From JAHRAW01 sp963693025 (GTDB lineage Bacteria; Pseudomonadota; Gammaproteobacteria; Arenicellales; Poriferihabitantaceae), in the NCBI GenBank assembly GCA_963693025.1, contig OY843749.1, positions 248,001 to 312,000 of the forward strand: 64,000 bases of DNA, in the 5' to 3' direction. Shown here one piece after another: positions 24,698-33,871 of this stretch. A model generated the notes under the pieces. It saw only the letters and a program-made list of their open reading frames with translations. It ran no database searches and was not told the DNA's origin. Numbering within the stretch: the stretch's first letter is position 1; every line of letters starts with the position of its first letter. Position numbers and translations under genes: made by a program.

Positions 24698-25522
24698 ATG
24701 CTGATTGCGCAGGACACGACCGACTACTACGCCTACACCGCCAACCACGCGCCCGCGGACGACCGTGACACCATCGTGTTCGTCCACGGCGCGGCGATGG
24801 ACCACAGCGTGTGGAGTCATCAGAGCCGCTACTTCGCCTATCACGGTTACAACGTCGCGGCGTTTGATTTGCCGGGACACAACCTGAGTGGCGGGCAACT
24901 GTTGGACGACATCGCGGGCATGGGCGATTGGCTCGGAAGCATCATCGCGCGTTGTGGCGGGCGGGCGTTTCATTTGGTCGGGCATAGCATGGGCGCGCTG
25001 GTCGCGTTGCAGGCGGCGGGGGTTGCGTTGACGGAGTCCGCTGAGTTTGATGGCGCGCGCTTGAAATCGCTGTCGCTGGTGGGCTTCAGTTATCCGATGG
25101 CGGTGACGCCGCAGTTGCTCGAAGCCGCCGCCAACGACCCGCAAGCCGCCTATGCGATGATGACGCAGTGGAGTCACGCATCCAAAATTGGCGGCGAGCC
25201 GGTGCCGGGTTTCTGGTCGCCGGGGATGCAACTCAGCATGATGAAAAACAGCGCGCCGGGCGCCATCTTCGCCGACCTGACCGCCTGCAATAACTACACC
25301 GGCGGCGAGCAAGCGTTTGCCGGCATCGACTGCCCAACGCTGTTCATCTGCGGTCGCCTCGACCGAATGGCGCCGGCGAAATTGGCCAAAGCGCACGCCG
25401 ACAAAAACGCCAACGCCGAAATCGTCTTCCTGCCCGACTGCGGTCACAGCCTGCTGTCGGAATCGCCGGACGGCGTGCTGGATGAACTCAAACGATTCAT
25501 CGGACGGCATCGCTCCGCCTGA
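24698..25522 (+). CDS. Alpha/beta hydrolase
   Basis: A 274-residue alpha/beta hydrolase with the oxyanion loop FVHGAAMDHSVW, nucleophile elbow GHSMGA, acid in CGRLDRMAP and His in DCGHSLL. The substrate is unknown. It directly follows metY and precedes mtaD, so a role in homocysteine/methionine-linked metabolism is possible but only inferred from position. Confidence 0.85.
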   Translation: MLIAQDTTDYYAYTANHAPADDRDTIVFVHGAAMDHSVWSHQSRYFAYHGYNVAAFDLPGHNLSGGQLLDDIAGMGDWLGSIIARCGGRAFHLVGHSMGALVALQAAGVALTESAEFDGARLKSLSLVGFSYPMAVTPQLLEAAANDPQAAYAMMTQWSHASKIGGEPVPGFWSPGMQLSMMKNSAPGAIFADLTACNNYTGGEQAFAGIDCPTLFICGRLDRMAPAKLAKAHADKNANAEIVFLPDCGHSLLSESPDGVLDELKRFIGRHRSA

Positions 25523-25564
25523 GCGCTGAGCGCCTGAGTTGCCCGCCGACCGTTTCCGCACTAG

Positions 25565-26896
25565 ATGCAACAAGTCGACCAAATAATCATCCCGCGCTGG
25601 CTGGCGCCGATGGATGCCACCGACGCCCAGCGACCGCCGGTGCTGGAAGACCACGCATTGGCAATCTCCGGCGACCGCATCGAGGCGCTGGATTCCTGCG
25701 AGGCAATCCGCGCGCGTTATCACGCCAAGACCGAGGTCGCGCTCGACGACCACGTGCTGATGCCGGGATTAGTCAACGCGCACACCCACGCCGCTATGAC
25801 GCTACTGCGCGGTTACGCCGACGACCTGCCGTTGATGGACTGGCTCTCCAAACACATTTGGCCCGCGGAAGCCGAGTGGGTCGATGCCCGCTTCGTTGAA
25901 ATCGGAACCGACCTGGCGCTGGCGGAAATGATTCGCGGCGGCACCACCTGCTTCAACGACATGTATTTTTTCCCCGAAGTCGCCGCCGCGCGCGCGGAAA
26001 ACGCCGGCATGCGCGCCTGCATCGGTATGATCGTCCTCGACTTCCCGTCGGTGTGGGCGCAAGACGCGGACGAATACATCAACAAGGGATTGGAAATGCG
26101 CGATGCGGTGCGGCATTCCCCGCTCATCACCACCGCGTTCGCGCCGCACGCGCCCTACACCGTGTCCGACCCGGCGCTCGAAAAAATCCGCACGCTGGCC
26201 GAGGAACTGGATTGCCGCATCCACACGCACGTTCACGAAACCCAACAGGAAATCGAGGAGTCCACCGGCAGATACGGCGTGCGCCCGCTGGAGCGCCTCG
26301 GACGGTTGGAATTGGTCGGACCGCGGCTGCTGGCGGTGCACATGACGCAACTGCTGCCGGGCGAAATCGAAACCGTTGCCGAGCGCGGCGTCACGGTGGT
26401 GCATTGCCCGCAGTCCAACCTCAAACTCGGCAGCGGCCTGTGCCCGGTGGCAAGCCTGCTGGAAAGCGGCGTCGCCGTCTCCATCGGCACCGACGGCGCC
26501 GCCAGCAACAACGACCTCGACATGCTCGCCGAAACGCAGACCGCCTCGCTGCTCGCCAAAGGCGTCAGCCAAAACCCATCCGCCCTGCCCGCCCAAGCCG
26601 CCCTCGAAGCCGCCACCCTCGGCGGCGCCAAAGCCCTCGGCCTCGACCACCTAACCGGCTCCCTCACCCCCGGCAAACAAGCCGACTGCATCGCCATCAA
26701 CCTCTCCGCCCCCGCCACCCAACCGGTCTACCACCCCCTCAACCAAATCCTATACAGCGCAACCCAAAACCAAGTAACCGACGTCTGGATAAACGGAACC
26801 CGCCTACTAAAAAACCGCCACCTAACCACCCTGGACGAAGCCGAAGTCATACAAAAAGCGGCGGAGTTGGGTAGCCGGATTTTTTCGGGGGGTTGA
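25565..26896 (+). CDS. mtaD: 5-methylthioadenosine/S-adenosylhomocysteine deaminase
   Basis: A 443-residue TRZ/ATZ-type amidohydrolase. Metal ligands are seen in NAHTHAAMT, HTHVHE and GTDGAASNND; FAPHAPYTVS and VVHCPQSNLKLGSG complete the active site. It deaminates methylthioadenosine or S-adenosylhomocysteine to the inosyl form. In pseudomonads this gene sits next to ubiG and mupP; here those two genes are about 10 kb away, beyond the defence operon. Third positions at 26640-26850 are almost all A or C. Confidence 0.9.
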   Translation: MQQVDQIIIPRWLAPMDATDAQRPPVLEDHALAISGDRIEALDSCEAIRARYHAKTEVALDDHVLMPGLVNAHTHAAMTLLRGYADDLPLMDWLSKHIWPAEAEWVDARFVEIGTDLALAEMIRGGTTCFNDMYFFPEVAAARAENAGMRACIGMIVLDFPSVWAQDADEYINKGLEMRDAVRHSPLITTAFAPHAPYTVSDPALEKIRTLAEELDCRIHTHVHETQQEIEESTGRYGVRPLERLGRLELVGPRLLAVHMTQLLPGEIETVAERGVTVVHCPQSNLKLGSGLCPVASLLESGVAVSIGTDGAASNNDLDMLAETQTASLLAKGVSQNPSALPAQAALEAATLGGAKALGLDHLTGSLTPGKQADCIAINLSAPATQPVYHPLNQILYSATQNQVTDVWINGTRLLKNRHLTTLDEAEVIQKAAELGSRIFSGG

Positions 26897-26920
26897 TGCG
26901 CTGAAAAATGGAAACTATCT

Positions 26921-27140
26921 CGTCATTCTCGAGCGTTAGTGACCGTTTGCCGCCGCGCTTTTTCTTTTAAGCGGCGGCTTACGGACACTTGCGTCCTCGG
27001 GAATCTTCCTAAGATTGGCACGGGCTTTGTTGGAATTCACGGTAGCCTTAGGGAGATTCCCGAAGGGTTTGTATCAGGGATGATACAAACAAAAATATGG
27101 TCGCTGTCGCTCCTTATTTTTCTATCGTTCGAGAATGACG
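26921..27140 (-). repeat. TIR element at the left edge of the defence island
   Basis: Full copy, B end first, with the TTTGTATCA-GGGA-TGATACAAA palindrome. It has the same orientation as the copy at 36594 on the far side of the island. Confidence 0.9.
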
Positions 27141-27162
27141 AAGAAATAGCCGGCAGGCTACC

Positions 27163-30100
27163 TTAACAGATTTCAGCAATAGCCTCGCTAACAGCGCTAT
27201 CGATTTGCTCAACTTCGGAAACCATTCGATAACACCACCGCCCATTTGCACCATCGGCGTTGACCGCTGCGACCCAGCGTTCGGCGGCGCTTTTTTTGAC
27301 TTCTTTCAGCGGATCGAAACCTTTGGTCTCCAAAATCAGATAACAGTTTTTTTCTTCGTGCAGGCGAACAAGAAAATCCGGCATATAGTCATGCGGTTCA
27401 CCGTTATTCAGATAAGGGATGCCGAAACCCATGCCTTCGTTTTTGACAAACGCAAAAACCTGAGTGTTTTTGTCCAAATGATAAGCGGCTATCTGTTCAA
27501 ATTTTTTGGTATCCGCCACAACTGCATTAAGGTGGCTTTTTTGTACTGGATAGGGTTCTCTTTGAGTGAAAAAATCCACGTCCGCGGTCGAGCCTTCACC
27601 GCGCATTCGCTCGTAGCGTGGCAGTTCGGGCGATTCATCAGCGGTTTCGTCCGGGCGGATATTTTGCCGCAAGTTTTCAATAACCCAACCGTAATACGGT
27701 GCTAAAAAAACATCTTTTATGTCGTTGGGCGGAGATGCGGCAACTTTGCCGGTGATGTAAGCGCGCACGATTTGATATAACTGCGAAAAAAGATGGCCCG
27801 GTGGTAATTGGTAACTGTCATCGTTGCCTTTGAGATATTCGTTCGTTAGCGTGGTTACCATCTCGTAGATGTGTTCTTGCAGGCGTTTTTTGCGAAATTC
27901 TTTCAAATTGGCTTCAGTGGTCTCCCCCGGCCCGTGCAATGATGGCCGCCTGTCGTTAGTCGCCAACGCCGCCATCATCTCAACCTCCGGCGGAATGTGG
28001 GTGCCGTCGAGCGTCAACGGCGGAATTTTATCCATCCGACAAATGATGCGGCGGCGCACGGTTTGCCGGTAGCCTTCCACGCGCGGGAAACTGATTGCGT
28101 ATTTTGCCCTGTCGGGTAGCGCCCAAATATGATGGCGTTTTTGTTTTTTCACGTCCCCGTCACCGGTGGCTTTGACCGTGAAGGAAGACAGCGGCACACC
28201 GAGCACCGTGGCAATTTCCTCGCGCATCAGCCCGTCTTCGCCGACTTCATATGAAGCGCGCCGCAGTCCGCGCCCGATGACCTGCTCGCACAGCAGTTGC
28301 GACATGAATGGGCGCAACCCGATAATGTGCGTCACCGTGCTGCAATCCCAACCTTCGGTCAGCATCCCCACGCTGACGATGCAGCGAACATCACGCCCCG
28401 GCGGGTGTTTTTCCCGCCCGAGTTTTTTCGCCAACTCCTCAAAACCGTCAGGATATTGCGCTTGCTTTTGCCGGTTTCGCGGCCAGTCCAGTTTGCCGAT
28501 GGTGTCCAACGTGTGGCGCATCCACCGGTTCTCATCGCTTTTCGTATTGCCGCTTTCTATTTCCTTCTGAACATCGGAATAAACACAGATGGTATTAATT
28601 TTCTCGTCGTGGTTTTGCAGTTCGGGCAGATGCGCGTGCGGAATGGCGGTCGTCGGGGGCTGATCTTCAGCCAACCACTGATAAACAACTCTCGCCAATT
28701 TTTTAGTCTTGCAAACAAGGATAAAAACCGGCGGACGCGGGTCGTCAGAGGCCGCCATCTCCCGCCGCAACTCTTCCCACATACCGCCAAGCATGGCAAT
28801 CGGCGTGTGCGCATACTTGAGCACCGCTTCCGGTTTGACATCGCTCTTTGTGCCGCCACGCTCCGAGGTCGTAAGTTGCGGCAGTATCCACTTCCAAATA
28901 TTAAAATAGCCGGGAACATTCGCACCGGAAGAATCTCGGACCGGTAGTTGCGGGATTTTAACCAACCCGGATTCAATCGCATCCTGCAAGCCGAAATCAC
29001 TCACCGTCCACGGAAAAATACGGTTGGTATCATCGCCCGCTTTCCCCAAAAAATAAGGCGTCGCCGAAAAATCAGCGCAGAAGTTAATGTTGCGCAGTTT
29101 ATGCACTTTGTCCAACCCGTCCACCCACACCGTCGCTTCGCGGTAATAATTGTCCGACACTTCCTCGTCGCCGATTATCTCGTTTTCACCGCCATCTTTG
29201 TCATCGCCGGCGGTGCGCAGACGGTAGGCGTGGTGTGCCTCGTCGTTGAAGACAAGAATGTTGCGCCGTGTTCCCAGTTCGCCATCCAGCACGCGCCGCA
29301 CGATGGCGGTGTCGGTTTCAATGTGTTTTTCCGATTCAACCTCCACTTTTTTCAGCGCCCCGCTCTTATCCCGAAATTCCTCAAGCACCCGCACAAAACC
29401 GAGCGCGCTTTGTTCGTTCAAACTGGCTTCGGTCAGATACCGCTTACCGCGCGCGGTGGTATTTTTGGTACTGATAAAAACGGTTTCACGCGCAAGAATA
29501 CGCCGTCCCGTTTTGACCACCTTGCCACCGGGCTGCGGACTGCGCGGCTCAAACAGATGCCAGTTGACGGTAAGAATTCGCCCCTGTGCCAACTGCGGCA
29601 TCATCGCCGGCGGCACCAAATCGCGGGTGCGATAAATGCTGGCTTCGTCTTTTTGCGGGTCTAACTCGGCAAGGCGGTCGCGGATGGTGACATTCGGGCA
29701 GACGATCAAAATGGCATCGGAAAAACGCCGGTCGCCCTTGTTGTTGATTTTATTCAGCACACTCCACGCCGCCAGCATCGCCATGACCGTGGTCTTGCCC
29801 GCCCCGGTCGCCATTTTGCAGCAAAGCCGGCGAAAGGCGGTAAATCCATCCCGCTGTTTTTCCTCGCCCGGTTCATCCGGCGGGATAGCAATGCCCTGCA
29901 AAAAATCCGCGCGCGCCTCGGTAAGAAAAATAACCGTTTCCACGGCTTCCAGTTGCGCAAAAAACAACCGATGTTCACGCCCTTCCCGCCGCCAATAGTT
30001 CAACAACTCCATCGTCACACGACTCACGCCACCCTCGCCACGCAAAGCCAACGCCCGCCACTCCGCCAAACGGCGTCGAATCAACGCAACCGTTTGCAAC

Positions 30101-30288
30101 TCCACCTCATAACCCACATCACGCTCGTTTTTCCCTTCGGTAGTTTTTCCCGGCGGCAGATACACATAAGTCGGCTTGCGACGATGACTAATCAACTCCG
30201 CCGGCTCATGCTCGTGGATTTTCCAATGCGAGGCGGGCTCCTCGTAAGGGGAATTGATGATTGGATTTTTGACTTCGGAGGCTGGCAT
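27163..30288 (-). CDS. res: Type III restriction enzyme, Res-like helicase-nuclease
   Basis: A 1041-residue protein. Superfamily 2 helicase motifs: KMATGAGKTTVMA (Walker A, Lys165), FNDEAHHAYR (Asp349-His352), SVGMLTEGWDCSTVTHI and QVIGRGLRRASY. Near the C-terminus YMPDFLVRL...LETKG gives Asp971, Glu987 and Lys989, a PD-(D/E)XK nuclease motif. With Mod it would translocate on DNA and cut between unmethylated sites. Its first base overlaps the last base of the OLD-like gene. It is the last gene of the five-gene operon. Confidence 0.92.
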   Translation of the reverse strand: MPASEVKNPIINSPYEEPASHWKIHEHEPAELISHRRKPTYVYLPPGKTTEGKNERDVGYEVELQTVALIRRRLAEWRALALRGEGGVSRVTMELLNYWRREGREHRLFFAQLEAVETVIFLTEARADFLQGIAIPPDEPGEEKQRDGFTAFRRLCCKMATGAGKTTVMAMLAAWSVLNKINNKGDRRFSDAILIVCPNVTIRDRLAELDPQKDEASIYRTRDLVPPAMMPQLAQGRILTVNWHLFEPRSPQPGGKVVKTGRRILARETVFISTKNTTARGKRYLTEASLNEQSALGFVRVLEEFRDKSGALKKVEVESEKHIETDTAIVRRVLDGELGTRRNILVFNDEAHHAYRLRTAGDDKDGGENEIIGDEEVSDNYYREATVWVDGLDKVHKLRNINFCADFSATPYFLGKAGDDTNRIFPWTVSDFGLQDAIESGLVKIPQLPVRDSSGANVPGYFNIWKWILPQLTTSERGGTKSDVKPEAVLKYAHTPIAMLGGMWEELRREMAASDDPRPPVFILVCKTKKLARVVYQWLAEDQPPTTAIPHAHLPELQNHDEKINTICVYSDVQKEIESGNTKSDENRWMRHTLDTIGKLDWPRNRQKQAQYPDGFEELAKKLGREKHPPGRDVRCIVSVGMLTEGWDCSTVTHIIGLRPFMSQLLCEQVIGRGLRRASYEVGEDGLMREEIATVLGVPLSSFTVKATGDGDVKKQKRHHIWALPDRAKYAISFPRVEGYRQTVRRRIICRMDKIPPLTLDGTHIPPEVEMMAALATNDRRPSLHGPGETTEANLKEFRKKRLQEHIYEMVTTLTNEYLKGNDDSYQLPPGHLFSQLYQIVRAYITGKVAASPPNDIKDVFLAPYYGWVIENLRQNIRPDETADESPELPRYERMRGEGSTADVDFFTQREPYPVQKSHLNAVVADTKKFEQIAAYHLDKNTQVFAFVKNEGMGFGIPYLNNGEPHDYMPDFLVRLHEEKNCYLILETKGFDPLKEVKKSAAERWVAAVNADGANGRWCYRMVSEVEQIDSAVSEAIAEIC

Positions 30289-31946
30289 TACAGATTGAAA
30301 TGGTCGGCGATGGCGTCTAATTTTTCCGTTATTTCGGGATGGATTTCATCGGGCAACATAACCGCCGCAATTTCCGCATAGCGGGTATAGGGAAGGCTTG
30401 GCAATCCGGCAGTGTCGAGAATGTCGGGTAAAATGGACTTGCGAATCTTGGTGTCTATCAGAACATCACCATCTTTTAGCGGTTCATCCACAACATCACC
30501 CGGCAAGTGTTTCCGCATTTCCGCTTGCATGGCATCGGTTTTCGCCAATGCGGCGTTTGAGCCAACGGTTTCGCCAATAAAGCGGGCGAGAACGTCGGGA
30601 TGAATTAGATAGTTTTCAATCTCGTAGCGTCGCCAGCATAACTTCAGCAGCCTTCCGTCAAATACCATACTGCTATCAGGCGTGTTTTCATTGCCATCGC
30701 GGTCGGAAACTTGCACGCCTCGCGTATCCTCCTGTGCCAGCAAAAGCGATTCAAAATGGTCTTGTGCTTTTATTCCTCTGCCGCCCGTCCTTGTTTCCGA
30801 CACAGTAGGTTTCCAGAACGGTCGTGCCAAAAAATCTTTTATCCGGTGGTCGAGTATCTTTGCCCAGGCTTGTAACATACTCAGGTCGGTATGTCCCTCC
30901 ACATACAGAATGTTCTTTTTTTCCAGCGCCAGCACAATGTCCATATTGGAGAGCGCGGAAAGGGAGCGGAGCAATGATGATTTTTCAGTATCTTCAATCA
31001 GTTTTTTCGGCGCACCCACCAAAGCGCACAGTTCCCTGGGGTCAACCGCATTGATGACAACTTCGGAATGCGTGGCGATAATCAGTTGTGACCCGTTTGC
31101 TTTTGCGGCGGCTCGCAATTCGGCGTAAATGCCGTCCTGCAAAATCACATGCAAATGCGCGTCCGGTTCGTCCAGCAACAAGACCGTGCCCGGTCGGGAG
31201 TTCAAGAAAGTCATCAGCATCAGCACTTGCAAAAATCCGCTACCCGCGCTGGCGATGTCAAATCTCGCGTTTATTTTGTTGTGCTGATATTCGGCGATAA
31301 TGTTGGGTCCATCGGTATTGGGTGGCAACAATTCATATCCGAACATGTTGTGAATGGATTTCGTCAACCGCTCCCATGCGTTTTGATTCTTGTGTGTTTC
31401 AACCAGCAGATTGCGCAACACATCACCGGGTTTGCCCTGCCCTAATAATTGGTTGATTTTGGGTTGTTGATAGACGGGTTCTTCCGTGCTCAAGCCGGTC
31501 ATTGGTGGGACAAAAACTGGTTTGGGGAAATTGTTGTTGATGTTCCATAACAACGCCCCCGGTTCGATGCTGTTCGATGGGCGGACATACGCTTGTTCAC
31601 TACTATCGCTCACTACTTCAACAGGCACACAAACGTCATCGCAAGTCACTTCTATCTCAATCTTGTCTGTTACTCCACGTTGATGCCATAACAAATCAAA
31701 AGCGCGCAACGGCACGGAATAAAAGGCTTGCCGCGAGATAGGTGCCTTACTGTAAGCGCTACCATGGCGCTGATAATCATTCAATTCACTCCAACGCTCC
31801 AACGCCAGCGACCAAGTGGCGATGGCTTGTAACAGCGTGGTTTTTCCGCAGTTGTTTGGTCCAGCGACAACGATGTTGTCGTCAAGGAGGAAGGTTTCTT
31901 CCTTGAAACGCTTGAAGTTGCGGATGGTGGCTTTATTGATTTTCAT
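30288..31946 (-). CDS. OLD-like ATPase with TOPRIM nuclease domain
   Basis: A 552-residue protein. The ABC-type ATPase has Walker A GPNNCGKT (29-36), an ASAGSGFLQ signature-like stretch, Walker B VLLLDEPDAHLH (Asp259, Glu260) and ATHSEV. A TOPRIM nuclease follows: LYVEGHTD with Glu350, and SDRDGN with Asp415 and Asp417. OLD-family proteins cut DNA under ATPase control and act in phage defence (GajA is a relative). No UvrD-like GajB partner is nearby. It lies 3 bases after the small gene and shares a base with res. Confidence 0.85.
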   Translation of the reverse strand: MKINKATIRNFKRFKEETFLLDDNIVVAGPNNCGKTTLLQAIATWSLALERWSELNDYQRHGSAYSKAPISRQAFYSVPLRAFDLLWHQRGVTDKIEIEVTCDDVCVPVEVVSDSSEQAYVRPSNSIEPGALLWNINNNFPKPVFVPPMTGLSTEEPVYQQPKINQLLGQGKPGDVLRNLLVETHKNQNAWERLTKSIHNMFGYELLPPNTDGPNIIAEYQHNKINARFDIASAGSGFLQVLMLMTFLNSRPGTVLLLDEPDAHLHVILQDGIYAELRAAAKANGSQLIIATHSEVVINAVDPRELCALVGAPKKLIEDTEKSSLLRSLSALSNMDIVLALEKKNILYVEGHTDLSMLQAWAKILDHRIKDFLARPFWKPTVSETRTGGRGIKAQDHFESLLLAQEDTRGVQVSDRDGNENTPDSSMVFDGRLLKLCWRRYEIENYLIHPDVLARFIGETVGSNAALAKTDAMQAEMRKHLPGDVVDEPLKDGDVLIDTKIRKSILPDILDTAGLPSLPYTRYAEIAAVMLPDEIHPEITEKLDAIADHFNL

Positions 31947-31949
31947 TTT

Positions 31950-32411
31950 TTAGATCGACAATTTTGGTAGTTTTTCCTTGTTTTTAATATAATGAATGTG
32001 TTTGATGTTGTCGATCAGCGAAATTTCTATTGCCAACAATTTTGCTCGTCGTGATGGAATGACATCCGAAGAAGAAACAAAAACAGGCATAAAGTTAAAG
32101 CCATATATATCAAGTGCGGGATCCTTTTGAATAAAATCAGCAACGAAATTTGCCCCGCCTTGTAATTGATCTTCGATTTTCGTTAAGTCAATGATATTGG
32201 TTTTTCTTTCAATTAAGTAAATGCCCGTTGCATTCACATTAATCTCAAAAAATATGAATTCATCACATCGCCTGCCCTTTTTGTTTTGTTTTTTTCCGTA
32301 AACACAGTCAACGCAAAAAACAACAGGGTTCTTTACATTCCTCACTTTGTATTGTGGAGGAACAGAAATTTTGCAATTGCCATACTTGGCAAAAAAAACT
32401 TCATTAATCAT
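31950..32411 (-). CDS. Small hypothetical protein, possible PD-(D/E)XK nuclease
   Basis: A 153-residue protein not recognised as a family. Asp50 in RRCDEFIFFE followed by Glu68-x-Lys70 in IYLIERKTN, then a helix with Gln82 and Gln84, fits the spacing of a PD-(D/E)XK core. Cys33, Cys36 and Cys49 (with Cys13) could bind zinc. It overlaps the upstream ATPase by 8 bases and is as AT-rich as that gene, so the two probably travelled together as an ATPase-effector pair. Confidence 0.6.
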   Translation of the reverse strand: MINEVFFAKYGNCKISVPPQYKVRNVKNPVVFCVDCVYGKKQNKKGRRCDEFIFFEINVNATGIYLIERKTNIIDLTKIEDQLQGGANFVADFIQKDPALDIYGFNFMPVFVSSSDVIPSRRAKLLAIEISLIDNIKHIHYIKNKEKLPKLSI

Positions 32412-33870
32412 TGTTCTTTCTTCTATTTAGAATATCAACTGTTTCGTTATACAGTGCAGAGGAAACCTCCAAATGATCTGGAGTCAAAATACCCGTATTA
32501 GGATCAAAAGGAATTTTTTTAACAATAGTATTTTTTTGTTTACTTCTTTTTGGTCTATTAAATAAGTAAACAGAGATTTTTTCTGCGTCTAATGCTTGCT
32601 TATTTATTTTACCTTTTATTTTTGACGCATGAACATAATTACTAATTTGCTCCAGTACATATTCGCTATGGGTAGTGATTAATACATGAACGCCAGCGTT
32701 AACCAATTGCACAAGAATGTTAGACATATCGCGTTGGGCAGCAGGGTGCAGGTGAGCTTCCGGCTCTTCGAGAATAAATAAATCACCATGATTTACATAA
32801 TGACGAATAAACAAAGAAACAGACGCTAGCTCTGAAACCATAGAGGATGCGCTCATTAATGGTAAATCATATTTTTGATCGCCACTTTCAAATAAATATC
32901 GAAAATCTGGATAGTTGACATCGGATTTCCTTACATTAATTACTCCTTCCATAATCCTTTTCTCTATCTCTCTACTGATTCTTCGGATTCTCATCTGCTT
33001 GCCATTGCCAGCCCTTCTGAAACGTGTAGAATGCCTACTCCCCCCCTCAACACTGATTAGTTTTTTCATAAAATCAGAGAGAACACCAGAAAAAAGAGGG
33101 ATGGGTGATATTTCATCTAGCCCTGCCATTGGCGCACGCCCAATTAATGCGCGGACAAGAGTGCGATGACTTTGCATAATACCACCGCGGATGGCAGGCA
33201 AATAATGTGTTCCGATTCCTACATTCTCGGCTTCTCCTTGTTGCGGAAAGAGTATGGAAAAAAATTTTTGAGTAATTTCTTCACGAAAACTTAATTCGAA
33301 CTGAGGTCGTAAAAATCGGCCATCAATTTTTTTTGGGTCTCGTTGTTCTACCCTATTTTTTTCCATGTTAAGTGTGTTCAAAAACCTTTCATCATTCTGC
33401 ATCCAGTCAACCATCTTTTGTTTCTCCTCGGAAACCAAACTACTTTTTTCTGGGGAAACTAAATTTAAAATTAACTTACCCTCGCTGTCCGAAATTCCTA
33501 TAGCCACATTATCTTTCTCCATCATACTTTTTCCTTCTTCCCCAAAACAATAGACCATTTGTTTTTCCCATAAATAGCTGATTGTTCGTGCCCACTCGAA
33601 AAACACTTCGCCTAACTGAATAAACATCTTCTTCTCATCCATATAATCATCTAAATTTGCAGAAGTCTTTTTGTTTACTTTTTCGTCAAGCGCATGGGCA
33701 AAATACCATAATAAGTGTTCATACCTGAGTCCAAGTATGTTCAGAATCGAATAAATTAATATCGCCAAATAAGATTTCCCAGTATTACTATGCCCAACAA
33801 AAACCGTCATAGGCTTGATATCCACCTTCGCCGACTTGATAGGCCCAAAATTCTTAACAGTAAGTTTCAT
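32404..33870 (-). CDS. AAA/ABC-type ATPase of a defence module
   Basis: A 488-residue ATPase of the SMC/RecF-like AAA type. It starts MKLTVKNFGPIKSAKV, has Walker A GHSNTGKS (26-33), a long helical middle, an SASSMVSELASVSLF signature-like stretch, Walker B DLFILEEPEAHLHP (about 363-374) and ITTHSEYVLEQ. Such ATPases control partner nucleases in several anti-phage systems. The gene is much richer in A+T than Mod and Res on either side. One base separates it from mod; it overlaps the small gene downstream. Confidence 0.85.
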   Translation of the reverse strand: MKLTVKNFGPIKSAKVDIKPMTVFVGHSNTGKSYLAILIYSILNILGLRYEHLLWYFAHALDEKVNKKTSANLDDYMDEKKMFIQLGEVFFEWARTISYLWEKQMVYCFGEEGKSMMEKDNVAIGISDSEGKLILNLVSPEKSSLVSEEKQKMVDWMQNDERFLNTLNMEKNRVEQRDPKKIDGRFLRPQFELSFREEITQKFFSILFPQQGEAENVGIGTHYLPAIRGGIMQSHRTLVRALIGRAPMAGLDEISPIPLFSGVLSDFMKKLISVEGGSRHSTRFRRAGNGKQMRIRRISREIEKRIMEGVINVRKSDVNYPDFRYLFESGDQKYDLPLMSASSMVSELASVSLFIRHYVNHGDLFILEEPEAHLHPAAQRDMSNILVQLVNAGVHVLITTHSEYVLEQISNYVHASKIKGKINKQALDAEKISVYLFNRPKRSKQKNTIVKKIPFDPNTGILTPDHLEVSSALYNETVDILNRRKNND

Positions 33871-33871
33871 C

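Noticed and set aside
30288..31946. Gabija system
   Set aside because: The GajA-like gene is present, but no UvrD-like GajB helicase is next to it.
31950..33870. Canonical PARIS or Septu system
   Set aside because: The small partner shows neither a TOPRIM/DUF4435 pattern nor an HNH motif; only the ATPase-plus-effector logic is shared.
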